Notes: generated from the sequence alone by a model not told the origin. 64,000 bases of DNA from Butyrivibrio sp. (GCF_017433805.1 NZ_JAFRGN010000013.1:372001-436000); one strand, 5' to 3'; counted from the first letter of the stretch, positions 34,667-44,557 are shown. A program made the numbers and translations.

Positions 34667-36349
34667 TTAAGACTTCATGTCCGCCTTCCTTATGAGTGCT
34701 CTGCTGATCTTACCGTTAGATGTTCTTGGAAGTTCAGTTACAAAGCATATTTTTCTTGGATATTTATATAGGGCCACCCTCTCTCTTACAAAATCCCGAA
34801 TCTCATTTTGCAGAAGCTGATCAGGTGAATATCCCTCATTTAATATGATGCTTGCTTTTACAAGTGTTCCTCTGTTTTTGGATGGATAGCCTGTGACAGC
34901 GCATTCAAACACCGCCGGATGCTTCATTATCACATCCTCTACTTCTGATGGACCAATACGATAGCCACTGGATTTTATGACATCATCGTTTCTTCCAAGA
35001 AAAAAGAAATTGCCATTTTCATCCTTCATGGCTCTGTCCTTGGTGTGATAAATTCCGCCGCTCCAAATTTCCAAATACTGCGCTTTGTCTCCCAGATACC
35101 CCTTAAAAACTCCCATTGGAAGTATTGCTCCGCTCCTTGGTATAATAGCAATCTCCCCTTCTTCGCCATCTGGAACTTCTACACCATCTTCATCTACTAT
35201 TCTGATGTCATATAACGGAGAAGCCTGTCCAATAGAGCCCGTAACTTGCTCTTTTCCTACAGGAGTACAAATCTGAAGAGCTGTCTCTGTCTGTCCAAAG
35301 CCTTCTCTTATAATAAGGCCTGTTTTCTCCGTAAACTTCCTTGAGACTTCTAGTGGCATGGGTTCCCCGGCAGTTGTAACCTGACTTAAATAAGATAAGT
35401 CATATTTAGATAAATCCTCCAGAACCAGATATTTATATATAGTAGGCGGAGCACAAAAGGTATTGATTTTCTCTTTTTCCAGGAGTTCCAAAATGTCCCA
35501 GGCGTAGAACTGCTCGTAGTCATAGACCATAACAGCGCTGCCCATAAGCCATTGCCCGTAGAGCTTACCCCAGGCTGATTTAGCCCAGCCAGAATCAGCA
35601 ACTGTCAAATGAAGTCCGTTATCTACTACGCCATGCCAGTTTTTAGCTGTATATATGTGAGCAAGAGGATATGAAAAGTCGTGTATTACAGCCTTTGGAG
35701 CACCATTTGTTCCGGAAGTAAAGTAATAGAGCATATCATCGTGAACATTAGTCTCTACTCTTTTCAGTTCCTCGCTTGCTTCATCCATCTGCTCATCAAA
35801 AGCTATAGCATCCCCATATTTATCACCGACTACAATCTGCACTACCTCTCCAGCACCAGTTCTGGTAAAAGACATATCGCCAGCCTGAAGGACTGCTTCC
35901 TTAACCTTATCACAGATATCATCTGAATTGACGCAGATAACTGCTTTTGCACCTGCCATCCTGATTCTCTCAGCAATATCTTTTACTGAGACCATATGCG
36001 ATGTAGGTATAGCCACAGCACCTAGCTTGTGAAGCGCAATAATGCTGATCCAGAATTCATATCTTCTTTTAAGCAAAAGCATTACGCTATCGCCCTTTGT
36101 AATCCCAAGCTTAGCCAGCATATTGGCAGCTTTATCAGAGAGTTTCTTAAGATCAGCAAAAGAAAACCTTGTGATCACTCCATCTGTGCTCTTATGCACA
36201 AGTGCGAGTTTTTCTGGCTCTGTTTCTGCGTATTTATCAACTACGTCGTAAGCAAAATTAAAGCTTTCATCATATAAAAAATCAACGCCTTCTATATTAC
36301 CTTTATCATCCAGCTTTTCTTTATAGAAATTTGTATATAATCCAGGCAT
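34667..36349 (-). CDS. AMP-forming acyl-CoA synthetase (medium-chain type)
   Basis: Activates a carboxylic acid to its CoA thioester through an acyl-adenylate. The 560-residue protein has the P-loop-like YYFTSGTNGAPKAVIHD, then REGFGQTETALQIC, the hinge FFLGRNDDVIKSSGYRIGPS (Asp, Arg and Gly of the AMP-binding domain) and the C-terminal catalytic Lys in PRTSNGKISRALIR. The length and KNWHGVVDNGLHLTVADSGW resemble the medium-chain/benzoate family. It is the last gene of the fatty acid operon, 33 bases after accA, an unusual place. Start: the ATG at 36347-36349 has GGTGGG 7 bases upstream. Confidence 0.9.
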   Translation of the reverse strand: MPGLYTNFYKEKLDDKGNIEGVDFLYDESFNFAYDVVDKYAETEPEKLALVHKSTDGVITRFSFADLKKLSDKAANMLAKLGITKGDSVMLLLKRRYEFWISIIALHKLGAVAIPTSHMVSVKDIAERIRMAGAKAVICVNSDDICDKVKEAVLQAGDMSFTRTGAGEVVQIVVGDKYGDAIAFDEQMDEASEELKRVETNVHDDMLYYFTSGTNGAPKAVIHDFSYPLAHIYTAKNWHGVVDNGLHLTVADSGWAKSAWGKLYGQWLMGSAVMVYDYEQFYAWDILELLEKEKINTFCAPPTIYKYLVLEDLSKYDLSYLSQVTTAGEPMPLEVSRKFTEKTGLIIREGFGQTETALQICTPVGKEQVTGSIGQASPLYDIRIVDEDGVEVPDGEEGEIAIIPRSGAILPMGVFKGYLGDKAQYLEIWSGGIYHTKDRAMKDENGNFFFLGRNDDVIKSSGYRIGPSEVEDVIMKHPAVFECAVTGYPSKNRGTLVKASIILNEGYSPDQLLQNEIRDFVRERVALYKYPRKICFVTELPRTSNGKISRALIRKADMKS

Positions 36350-36382
36350 ATCCATACCCACCATTTATATTTTTATTTTAGA

Positions 36383-37144
36383 TCAGATATATCCTATGCT
36401 TCTGAACTTCTTGTATCTCTCATCCAGAAGTCTGTCTGTTGGAACACTCATAAGCTCTTTTATCTGCCCATATATGTCAGCTGCAAATTCCTGTAAAGCT
36501 TTATCCTTACAGATTCTGTCAATAATTCCAAGAGAATATAATTTATCTGCAGTCAGTCCCAGAGCCCTTGCTGCCACATCTGCTTTATCAAGAGTCTTCC
36601 ACAGAATGTTCGAGCAGCTCTCAGGAGACACAACGCTATAATAGGCATCTTCCAGCATCCATATTCTGTCAGCATGGCTAAGAGCAAGCGCACCTCCACT
36701 TCCACCTTCGCCTATTATTATAGAAAGAACAGGTGTCTTTAAGGTTGACATCTCATACAGATTCTCCGCAATAGCCCTTCCCTGGCCTCGTTCTTCCGAT
36801 TCCACATCAGGAAATGCACCAGCAGTGTCTACAAAGCATATAACTGGCCTATGAAACTTCTCAGCCTGCTTCATGAGTCTCAAGGCCTTTCTATAGCCTT
36901 CAGGGTGTGCACTTCCAAAATTATGAAGAATGCGATCCTCGGTGTTCTTGCCTTTTTCTATTCCAATGACAGTAACAGGCATGTCCTGAAGTAGCCCGAT
37001 GCCACCGATGATTGCTCTGTCATCTCCATATAATCTATCGCCGCTAAACTCCGTTAAATCAGTAAAACATCCATCAATATAATCTCTGGCAGTTTTCCTT
37101 TTTTCAGATCTGGCAGCTCTTACAATCTCTATATCAGTCATCAT
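36383..37144 (-). CDS. accA: Acetyl-CoA carboxylase carboxyltransferase alpha subunit
   Basis: With AccD, transfers CO2 from carboxybiotin to acetyl-CoA to form malonyl-CoA. The 253 residues have the carboxyltransferase fold: RPVICFVDTAGAFPDVESEERGQGRAIAENL and SIIIGEGGSGGALALSHADR, the acyl-CoA and oxyanion segments, then YSVVSPESCSNILWK. The length is of the short Firmicute type. It follows accD after 30 bases. Confidence 0.95.
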   Translation of the reverse strand: MMTDIEIVRAARSEKRKTARDYIDGCFTDLTEFSGDRLYGDDRAIIGGIGLLQDMPVTVIGIEKGKNTEDRILHNFGSAHPEGYRKALRLMKQAEKFHRPVICFVDTAGAFPDVESEERGQGRAIAENLYEMSTLKTPVLSIIIGEGGSGGALALSHADRIWMLEDAYYSVVSPESCSNILWKTLDKADVAARALGLTADKLYSLGIIDRICKDKALQEFAADIYGQIKELMSVPTDRLLDERYKKFRSIGYI

Positions 37145-37174
37145 AATTTAAGCCCGCTCAACAAATCTCTTAAT

Positions 37175-38025
37175 TCACATACTTACTTCTCTTGATGCTT
37201 CATGAAGTCGTAGCAGTCTTTCCAGATAGTCTTTTTGCTCATGCCTTGGAACAATAGCATCAATAAAGCCGCATTCCATAACTCTCTCAGCCTTCTGAAA
37301 GCCATCAGGAAGCGCGGTTTTCAAGGTTTTCTCAACTACTCTTGGCCCTGCAAAGCCAACTCTTGCTCCAGGCTCAGCCAGGGTAATATCTCCCAGCATG
37401 GCAAAGCTTGCATCAACTCCTCCAGTTGTTGGATTAGTTAAAAGAACTATATATAGCCCGCCTTTATCACTATGTCTTTTTACAGCGGCTGAAACCTTGG
37501 ACATTTGCATAAGAGAGATCATTCCCTCCTGCATTCTGGCTCCACCGGAAACAGTAACGCCAATAACAGGAAGAGACTGCGTCGTAGCATACTCAAAGAG
37601 CCTTGTTATCTTCTCCCCTACAACTGCGCCCATAGAGCCCATCATGAAATTGCCATCCATAGCAAAGATACAGGTCTTATGTCCTCCAATCTGAGCTACT
37701 CCGGTGATAACTCCTTCATTTTCACGGCTCTTATCTTTGGCAGCAGTAAGTTTTTCTTCATACTCTGGGAAATCAAGGATATTCCTTGATGCCATATCCC
37801 TGTCATGCTCTATAAAGCTTCTGTTATCAGTCAGCATAAGGATCCTTCGCCTTGCCCTTACCGGAAAGTAGTATCCGCATTCAGGACAGACAAAGTAATT
37901 TTTCCTTATCTTTTTGACAGGCGATGTATTCTGGCACTTTTTGCAGGTGATCTTCCTACTTCTTATTCTTTTTTCGCTACTCTCAAGCTCATTGTCCGCC
38001 TTAAGAAAAAGCTTTTTTAAGTCCA
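37175..38025 (-). CDS. accD: Acetyl-CoA carboxylase carboxyltransferase beta subunit
   Basis: Partner of AccA. The N-terminal zinc ribbon is visible: CKKC near residue 28 and CPEC near 47. The crotonase-like core follows: VSGGARMQEGMISLMQMSK and YIVLLTNPTTGGVDASFAMLGD with the oxyanion Gly pair. The start is the ATG at 38023-38025 (MDLKKLFLK), 2 bases after the accC stop, with AGAAGG upstream. A longer in-frame start inside accC has no family match. Confidence 0.95.
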
Positions 38026-38027
38026 TT

Positions 38028-39356
38028 TTATAAAACCTTCTGACAGATCGTCGTATCATAGTTACCTACGATAAATCTGTTATTATTCATAAATTTCATG
38101 TGCATTTCCCTGTTGTTATCAACTCCAACAAGCACAAATTCTGAAAGGGCGCTCTTCATCTTCCTGATAGCGCCATCTCTTGAGTTTGCGCATACTATAA
38201 GTTTGCCCAGCATCGAATCATAGAAAGGTGTTACGACATAATTGGTATAAAGAGCTGAATCAAACCTCACATCGACGCCTCCAGGAACATGGAGCATTTC
38301 AACCTTCCCAGTTGATGGTGCAAAGCTCTGGGAATTCTCAGCGCAGATCCTGCACTCTATAGCATGCTTACTGATAGCTATGTCCTTCTGTTCAAAATCG
38401 ATCTCTACTCCGGCAGCTGTCCTTATCTGCCACTCAACTATGTCCACTCCGGAAACCATCTCGGTGACAGAATGTTCAACCTGCAGCCTCGTGTTCATTT
38501 CCATGAAATAAAAAAAATTGCCTTTAACAAGGTACTCGATCGTTCCAACTGTTACATAGCCCACTTCTTTTGCGAGTCTTACGGAAGCCTCATACATCTG
38601 AAGGCGGAGTTCATCTGATAACACAGGAGCTGGGCATTCTTCTATGAGCTTTTGGTTCTTGCGCTGTACTGAGCAGTCCCTGTCTCCAAGAACTATAATC
38701 TTACCTTTGACATCTCCCAGTATCTGAACCTCAACATGCTTAACATTTTCAAGGTATTTTTCCATGAAAATGGCATCGTCGTTAAAAGAACTTCTGGCTT
38801 CTTTTTGGACCTGGTCAAAGGCCGTTTCAAGCTCATCCTCCGATCTTACAATGCGAATTCCTTTCCCGCCGCCACCTGCTCTGGCTTTTAATATAACCGG
38901 ATAGCCAATTTCAGAAGCTGCCATAAACGCTGCTTCTACATTTTCCAAAATGTCACTTCCAGGTGTAACAGGAACTCCTGCTGCAGTAGCCAGCTTTCTT
39001 GCCAACTCTTTTTGTCCCATTTTCTCCATGACTTCTGAGCCGGGACTAATGAGAGTAATATGATTTTCTTCACATCTTCTGGCAAATTCAGGATTCTCTG
39101 ATAGCATGCCATAGCCTGGATGAATAGCTGCAGCTCTGGTCCGCAAAGCAACTGTAATAATGGCATCCATATTAAGATAGCTGTCCTTGAGAAGAGGCCC
39201 ACCTATGCAATAGCTCTCATCAGCCATACCAACATGAAGAGCATCTCTGTCAGCTTCTGAGTATACCGCAACAGTCACTATTCCCATTTCCTTGCAGGCT
39301 CTGATAATTCGTACAGCTACTTCTCCTCTATTAGCGATCAGTATTTTTTCAAACAC
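38028..39356 (-). CDS. accC: Biotin carboxylase
   Basis: Carboxylates biotin on AccB using ATP and bicarbonate. It begins FEKILIANRGEVAVRIIRAC and has the ATP-grasp Gly loop KARAGGGGKGIRIV, then EKYLENVKHVEVQILGD, DRDCSVQRKNQKLIEECPAP and FYFMEMNTRLQVEHSVTEMV. Its 442 residues are normal. The start is GTG at 39354-39356, with GGAGG 7 bases upstream; a longer frame with a TGA-like Cys-rich N-terminus is not needed. Confidence 0.95.
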   Translation of the reverse strand: MFEKILIANRGEVAVRIIRACKEMGIVTVAVYSEADRDALHVGMADESYCIGGPLLKDSYLNMDAIITVALRTRAAAIHPGYGMLSENPEFARRCEENHITLISPGSEVMEKMGQKELARKLATAAGVPVTPGSDILENVEAAFMAASEIGYPVILKARAGGGGKGIRIVRSEDELETAFDQVQKEARSSFNDDAIFMEKYLENVKHVEVQILGDVKGKIIVLGDRDCSVQRKNQKLIEECPAPVLSDELRLQMYEASVRLAKEVGYVTVGTIEYLVKGNFFYFMEMNTRLQVEHSVTEMVSGVDIVEWQIRTAAGVEIDFEQKDIAISKHAIECRICAENSQSFAPSTGKVEMLHVPGGVDVRFDSALYTNYVVTPFYDSMLGKLIVCANSRDGAIRKMKSALSEFVLVGVDNNREMHMKFMNNNRFIVGNYDTTICQKVL

Positions 39357-39404
39357 ATTACCACCTCCGCTTGTACAACAAACAAAAGACTTATACTGCA
39401 CTAC

Positions 39405-39830
39405 CTACTCTGCCTTAGTCAGGGCAAAAGAAAAATCGCCGCCCATGCATTTCCTGCCATCTACAGATACTTCTCCATGCAAAAGATATAGCGGATGGCT
39501 GCTACGCTTAAGCTCTACATCGATACGGATTGTATCTGAAGGTTTGATCATTCCCCTGAACCTGACCTTATCAAGCCCAGTGTATAAAGGTAAAACACCT
39601 GGCTCGTTCATCTTGTCAGCAAAAAGTATACAGGCTGATTGCGCCATCATCTCGCACTGGATCACTCCGGGAACAATCGGATTATCCGGAAAATGCCCCT
39701 GTAAAAAAAATTCATCTCCCCTGACATGATAAAAGCCTGTAGCTGTACCATCATCATTTAGAACTACTTCATCTACCAGAAGCATTGGCTCTCTGTGGGG
39801 AAGAAGCTTTTTTATTTCTTCTTTATTCAT
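39405..39830 (-). CDS. fabZ: 3-hydroxyacyl-ACP dehydratase FabZ
   Basis: Removes water from 3-hydroxyacyl-ACP in each elongation cycle. Hotdog fold, 141 residues. The active-site His is in FFLQGHFPDNPIVPGV and the Glu in IQCEMMAQSACILF. LPHREPMLLVDEV near the start is typical. The start ATG (39828-39830) overlaps the accB stop by 8 bases. A longer frame into accB exists but is a shadow. Confidence 0.96.
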   Translation of the reverse strand: MNKEEIKKLLPHREPMLLVDEVVLNDDGTATGFYHVRGDEFFLQGHFPDNPIVPGVIQCEMMAQSACILFADKMNEPGVLPLYTGLDKVRFRGMIKPSDTIRIDVELKRSSHPLYLLHGEVSVDGRKCMGGDFSFALTKAE

Positions 39831-40242
39831 CGCTCTTTTCTCCAATCGCAAAAAGAACCTGACCAAATTCCACAAGATCGCCTTCTTTTGCATTTATGTT
39901 TGTAACTTTTCCATCTACTGGAGCCTTCACTTCATTCATCATCTTCATGGCTTCAATGCTACAAAGGACATCACCTTTTTTGACCATGTCTCCGACCTTA
40001 AGAGCCTTACCATTTACTTCTGAATAAAACACACCAAGAAGCGGAGCTTTTACCTCAGTTCCGTTAGCTTTATTTTCTTTTGGAACATCTGCCTTAGGTA
40101 CAGTTACATTTACGCTAGCAGGCTCTGCCACAGCAACTATATTTTTCTTAAGTACAAGCTTTATACCTTCATCCTCAACAGATAATTCCGTCAGACCTAA
40201 ATCTCTGAATACATCAACGTAGTCTTTAAGAGTATTTGTCAT
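39823..40242 (-). CDS. accB: Biotin carboxyl carrier protein
   Basis: Carries biotin between AccC and the carboxyltransferase. The 139 residues have an N-terminal helical part, an Ala/Pro/Val/Lys-rich linker (about 40-65) and the biotinyl domain with SIEAMKMMNEVKAPVDG, whose central Lys is biotinylated. GAGGAAAAG precedes the ATG, and the gene overlaps the fabF stop by 4 bases. Confidence 0.96.
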   Translation of the reverse strand: MTNTLKDYVDVFRDLGLTELSVEDEGIKLVLKKNIVAVAEPASVNVTVPKADVPKENKANGTEVKAPLLGVFYSEVNGKALKVGDMVKKGDVLCSIEAMKMMNEVKAPVDGKVTNINAKEGDLVEFGQVLFAIGEKSDE

Positions 40243-41483
40243 TTCTTTTCCTCATATTTCTTAAATGCAATGCAGGCGTTGTGACCACCAAAGCCAAGTG
40301 ACGTACTCATTGCATACTTAAGGTCAGTAGCCAGTGCCTTGTTTGGTGTATAGTCAAGGTCACACTCTTCGTCTTTTTCCTTATAATTGATTGTCGGTGG
40401 AACGATTCCGTTTTGAAGAGCAAGGACAGATGCGATTGCTTCTACAGCACCAGTCGCCCCCATCATATGTCCTGTCATAGATTTAGTAGAACTGATATGA
40501 ATATCGTAGGCCCTCTCCCCAAATACAGCCTTGATAGCCTTAGTCTCCATTGCATCATTAAGATGCGTACCTGTACCATGTGCATTGATGTAAAGGTTGT
40601 CAGCTTCCCCAATGCCAGCTTCAGTAGCTGCACTCTTAATTGCCCTTATAGCGCCGCTTCCCTCTGGGTCAGGGGCTGTAATGTGATAAGCATCAGAAGT
40701 ATTACCGTAGCCTGTAACCTCTGCAAGAATCTGGGCGCCACGCTTTTTGGCATGCTCATATTCTTCCAGAATCAGCATTCCAGCTCCCTCACCCATAACG
40801 AAACCGCCTCTCCTCTTATCAAAAGGTAAGCTTCCCTCGTCAGGATCCTCTGAGAGGTTAAGAGCCTGACAATTTACAAAACCTGCCATGGAAAGTTCAT
40901 TGATTGACGCTTCAGCACCTCCAGCTATTATCACATCCGCATAGCCGTGTTTGATCGCTCTGTAAGCTTCTCCAATTGTATGAGTTGATGTGGCACAGGC
41001 CGTCACAACAGGAAGTGTCGGGCCTTTTGCTTCGAATTTAATTGATATGGCGCCTGCAGCCATATTACTGATCATCATAGGTACAAAAAATGGTGATACA
41101 AAATCAGGACCTTTTTCTGTTAGCTTATTGGTCTCTCTGATAGTCGTATTGATTCCGCCTATTCCAGTTCCTACATAAACTCCAAAGCGCTCCTTATCAA
41201 TGTCAGCATTAAGGATACCGCTCTGATCCACAGCCTGCCTTGCTGCTCCCATGGCATACTGCATGAAAAGATCTGACTTTCTTATTTCCTGAGCTGTCTC
41301 ATAATATTTCTTGGGTTCAAAGTCTTTAACCTCGGCATCCAGACTCACCTTTAACCTTGATGCGTCAAAGCGCTCGATTTTGCCAATTCCGCACTTGCCG
41401 CTTGTTATGCTATTCCAGAAGGTTTCTACATCATTTCCTATAGGTGTAATAACCCCCAAGCCTGTAACTACTACTCTTTTCAT
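40239..41483 (-). CDS. fabF: 3-oxoacyl-ACP synthase II
   Basis: Condenses acyl-ACP with malonyl-ACP. The 414 residues include RVVVTGLGVITPIGND, the nucleophile Cys in VVTACATSTHTIGEAYR, and the two catalytic His in NAHGTGTHLNDAMETKA and SSTKSMTGHMMGATG. It is the only condensing enzyme in the operon; no fabH is present here. Confidence 0.97.
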   Translation of the reverse strand: MKRVVVTGLGVITPIGNDVETFWNSITSGKCGIGKIERFDASRLKVSLDAEVKDFEPKKYYETAQEIRKSDLFMQYAMGAARQAVDQSGILNADIDKERFGVYVGTGIGGINTTIRETNKLTEKGPDFVSPFFVPMMISNMAAGAISIKFEAKGPTLPVVTACATSTHTIGEAYRAIKHGYADVIIAGGAEASINELSMAGFVNCQALNLSEDPDEGSLPFDKRRGGFVMGEGAGMLILEEYEHAKKRGAQILAEVTGYGNTSDAYHITAPDPEGSGAIRAIKSAATEAGIGEADNLYINAHGTGTHLNDAMETKAIKAVFGERAYDIHISSTKSMTGHMMGATGAVEAIASVLALQNGIVPPTINYKEKDEECDLDYTPNKALATDLKYAMSTSLGFGGHNACIAFKKYEEKK

Positions 41484-41527
41484 TTATCTCTCCTCATATA
41501 ACTGTTGTGTAACACTCATTTTCTGAC

Positions 41528-42268
41528 TTACACGTACATTCCTCCATCTACCTTAATAACTTCCCCAGTGATATAGGAAGATGCATCAGATGCCAGGAAC
41601 AAAACAAGATCTGCCACGTTATCAGGATCTCCAAGTGTTCCAAGAGGTATCTGAGTCCTTATCATATCTCTCTGTTCATCAGAAAGTGCTCCTGTCATGT
41701 CAGTCGCTATATAGCCTGGAGCTACAGCGTTACATCTAATATTCTTCTTGCCATATTCTCTTGCTACAGATTTGGTAAAGCCTATGATTCCAGCCTTGGA
41801 AGCAGAATAATTAGTCTGCCCCTTATTTCCCATAAGGCCTACTACAGAGCTGATATTTATGATGCTTCCAGATCTTTTCCTGACAAACTGCCTGATAAAA
41901 GCCTTGGTCACATACATAGTGCCCTTGAGGTTTACATCTATAACATCATCGATATCCATGGTAGATAGCGACGGCAAAATGTTATCTCTTGTAATACCGG
42001 CGTTGTTAACGAGAACATCAACCTGTCCAAAGTCAGCTAGTATCTCTTCACAAGCAGAAGCCACTTCATCAGTATTTTTGATATCACAGATATAGAGCTT
42101 TGCATCTACGCCTAGTTCCTTAAGCTTTTCTATTGTCTCTTTAGCTTCTTTTGTCTCTCTGGTAGCCACAACCGCGATATTTGCGCCGCTCCCGGCAAGC
42201 TTAAAAGATATAGCCCTTCCTATACCTCTACTTCCGCCTGTAACTACAGCAGTTTTTCCATTAAGCAT
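41528..42268 (-). CDS. fabG: 3-oxoacyl-ACP reductase FabG
   Basis: NADPH-dependent reduction of the 3-oxo group. Short-chain dehydrogenase of 246 residues with TGGSRGIGRA (cofactor loop), NNAGI, the catalytic Ser in INISSVVGLMGN and Tyr/Lys in YSASKAG. The C-terminus YITGEVIKVDGGMYV is standard. The ATG overlaps the fabD stop by 8 bases with AAGGAG upstream. Confidence 0.97.
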   Translation of the reverse strand: MLNGKTAVVTGGSRGIGRAISFKLAGSGANIAVVATRETKEAKETIEKLKELGVDAKLYICDIKNTDEVASACEEILADFGQVDVLVNNAGITRDNILPSLSTMDIDDVIDVNLKGTMYVTKAFIRQFVRKRSGSIINISSVVGLMGNKGQTNYSASKAGIIGFTKSVAREYGKKNIRCNAVAPGYIATDMTGALSDEQRDMIRTQIPLGTLGDPDNVADLVLFLASDASSYITGEVIKVDGGMYV

Positions 42269-43235
42269 AGATCTGCTCCTTATCTTTTTCTTCTACATCT
42301 AATGTTTTCTCGGAAAGCTCTGATTTAATCTTTTCAAGCGAAGCCATATCACAGATGTTGTAAATCTTAGCTCCCGGAACAGTTCTTTTAACAAAACCAG
42401 AAAGTGTTCTTCCGGGGCCACATTCTATAAAGGTATCAACGCCGCTTCTGGACATATTAAGGAGTGTATCCTCCCACTTTACGCTATTTGATACCTGATC
42501 AGACAAAAGATCTATCATATCATCTGGCTTGTTCGGGTATGGCCTTGCTGTCTTATTTGCATAAAGAGGCTTATCAGTTGCCTTGAACTTATAGATACTA
42601 TCGTTCTTTATCTCATCTCTTAAAAGCTCAGAAGCTTCCTGCATATAGGGCGTATGGAAGGATCCGCTGACGCTAAGTTCAACAAATCTGACTTTGTTTT
42701 TCTCAAGCTTTTTCTTGAACTTATCCATGTTCTTTTCTTCGCCTGATACGACAATCTGTCCTGGACAGTTAAAGTTTACTGGATAAACCTTGGATTTCTC
42801 GCACATCTCTACCAACTCATCTCTGTCCATTCCAATGACTGCCACCATGCTTCCCTTTACTTCTTCTGAAGCTTTCTGCATAAACTGTGCTCTTTTACAT
42901 ACAAGCTTAAATGCACTTACACTAGAAAGGCCACCGGATACAGCCATTCCAACAACTTCGCCAAGAGAAAAGCCTGCAACCACATCTGGATGAATTCCAG
43001 CACTTTCTAGTGCAAGAGAGCCTGCTATATCTGCAAGGAAAAGACAAGGCTGAGTATTCTCAGTCTTTTTAAGATCTTCCTCTGTTCCCCTTAGCACCTG
43101 AATTATTGTTCCAGGTCTTATTGCCTCAGCCACACCAAAAAAGTCGTGAACTTCCTGGATATTCTCGTATAAGTCCTTAGCCATTCCAGGATACTGACTT
43201 CCCTGACCAGAAAATAAAAATGCAATTTTTCCCAT
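42261..43235 (-). CDS. fabD: Malonyl-CoA:ACP transacylase
   Basis: Transfers malonyl from CoA to ACP. The 324 residues show FLFSGQGSQYPGMAKDLYE, the nucleophile motif AGFSLGEVVGMAV, and SGSFHTPYM with the catalytic His. The C-terminal 30 residues form an extra charged tail (SLEKIKSELSEKTLDVEEKD). GAGGAG precedes the ATG. Confidence 0.96.
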   Translation of the reverse strand: MGKIAFLFSGQGSQYPGMAKDLYENIQEVHDFFGVAEAIRPGTIIQVLRGTEEDLKKTENTQPCLFLADIAGSLALESAGIHPDVVAGFSLGEVVGMAVSGGLSSVSAFKLVCKRAQFMQKASEEVKGSMVAVIGMDRDELVEMCEKSKVYPVNFNCPGQIVVSGEEKNMDKFKKKLEKNKVRFVELSVSGSFHTPYMQEASELLRDEIKNDSIYKFKATDKPLYANKTARPYPNKPDDMIDLLSDQVSNSVKWEDTLLNMSRSGVDTFIECGPGRTLSGFVKRTVPGAKIYNICDMASLEKIKSELSEKTLDVEEKDKEQIYA

Positions 43236-43261
43236 AACCTATCTCCTCAGAAAAACTTCAG

Positions 43262-44215
43262 TTACGCAAGTTTCGCTTTAACTGGCTCTAATCCCATCAG
43301 CTCATATGCATCGTTGCAGATTCCTGTGACTATCTCCTGACAGGTATCTTCTGTTTTAACAAGTCCTGCAATCTGTCCGCACATACAAGAGCCTGTCCTG
43401 ACATCACCTTCTATTGCAGCTCTTCGAAGGGCCCCGGCACCCATCTGTTCAAGCTCAGCAGGGGTAGTGTTTTTGTCATTTTCTTTTTCCAGGAATTCTC
43501 TTGTCATGTGATTCTTAAGCGCTCTGACAGGGTGTCCCAGGCTCTTACCGGTAACAATTGTGTCTCTGTCCTTAGCCTTTAGAACCTTTTCCTTGTAATT
43601 AGGATGTACACCACACTCCTTGGCTGTGAGAAATCTTGTTCCCATCTGTACAGCCTTGGCTCCCAACATAAAAGCAGCCGCCATTCCTCTGCCATCGGCA
43701 ATTCCGCCGGCAGCAATAACCGGAATATTCACTGCATCTGCAACCTGCGGAACAAGCGCCATAGTAGTTGTCTCTCCCACATGGCCACCTGATTCACAGC
43801 CTTCAGCAACAATAGCACTGGCGCCCATTCTCTCTACCATTACAGCAAGAGCAACGCTTGCTACAACACATATAACCTTAACTCCCGCTGATAAAAGCTT
43901 ATCCATGTACTTGGCAGGATTTCCAGCTCCGGTAGTAACTACCTTGATGCCTTCCTGACATACAACTTCAACTGCCTCATCAATAAATGGACTCATGAGC
44001 ATCAGATTCACACCAAAAGGCTTATTGGTCAGCTCTTTTGCCTTGACTATCTGAGCCCTTAGCTGCTCACCATTTGAATTCATGGCAGCAATTAGTCCAA
44101 GTCCCCCTGCATTAGAAACCGCTGCGGCCAGCTGCGCATCTGCTATCCAGGCCATGCCCCCCTGAATCACCGGATACTCTATACCGAGCATCTCACAAAC
44201 TGGATTTGTATTCAT
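43262..44215 (-). CDS. fabK: Enoyl-ACP reductase FabK
   Basis: FMN-dependent reduction of the enoyl group. TIM-barrel of the nitronate monooxygenase group, 317 residues, with YPVIQGGMAWIADAQLAAAV, LGLIAAMNSNGE, then EGCESGGHVGE and AAGGIADGRGMAAAFMLGA, which form the flavin/phosphate site. The operon context separates it from nitronate monooxygenase. No fabI is seen in the window, so FabK is the enoyl reductase here and the FabI inhibitor class would not act on it. Confidence 0.95.
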   Translation of the reverse strand: MNTNPVCEMLGIEYPVIQGGMAWIADAQLAAAVSNAGGLGLIAAMNSNGEQLRAQIVKAKELTNKPFGVNLMLMSPFIDEAVEVVCQEGIKVVTTGAGNPAKYMDKLLSAGVKVICVVASVALAVMVERMGASAIVAEGCESGGHVGETTTMALVPQVADAVNIPVIAAGGIADGRGMAAAFMLGAKAVQMGTRFLTAKECGVHPNYKEKVLKAKDRDTIVTGKSLGHPVRALKNHMTREFLEKENDKNTTPAELEQMGAGALRRAAIEGDVRTGSCMCGQIAGLVKTEDTCQEIVTGICNDAYELMGLEPVKAKLA

Positions 44216-44241
44216 TTCTCCTCCGTTCAGAACAGTATGTA

Positions 44242-44475
44242 TTAAACTGTTACTTCCTGTTTCTCGATGAGCTTAGTAAGCTGCTCAATTGTTGTGATAT
44301 CCTGTGAAAGCTCAATCTTACAATCAAGCTCTTCCTGCATCTGCATAACCAGCTCCATGATATCCAGTGAATCAAGAACAATATCAGTAAATGTAGAATT
44401 TACATCGATCTCTGACTCATCCTTATCAAGATACTCTGCAATTATTTTTACGATCACACCTCTAACATCCTTCAT
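44242..44475 (-). CDS. acpP: Acyl carrier protein
   Basis: Carries the growing chain on phosphopantetheine. The 77 residues are acidic and four-helical, with the attachment Ser in TDIVLDSLDIMELVMQ. It is the first gene of the operon; AAGGAGA precedes the ATG. Confidence 0.96.
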   Translation of the reverse strand: MKDVRGVIVKIIAEYLDKDESEIDVNSTFTDIVLDSLDIMELVMQMQEELDCKIELSQDITTIEQLTKLIEKQEVTV

Positions 44476-44526
44476 TTTTCATTCTCCTTTTTGAAATAAA
44501 AGTTTTTATATTATCAATCTTTTGTT

Positions 44527-44557
44527 ACAATAATCTTGGGGGTAACCCCCAGGTCAA
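44527..44557 (-). promoter_or_regulatory. MerR-type promoter and operator of the fatty acid operon
   Basis: On the minus strand TTGACC (44557-44552), a 19-base spacer and TATTGT (44532-44527). The spacer is filled by the palindrome TGGGGGTAACCCCCA (44537-44551). A 19-base spacer with a central palindrome is the mark of MerR-family promoters, where the regulator untwists the DNA. The site faces a divergent MerR-type gene at 44589. The leader to acpP is about 45 nt. Confidence 0.85.
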
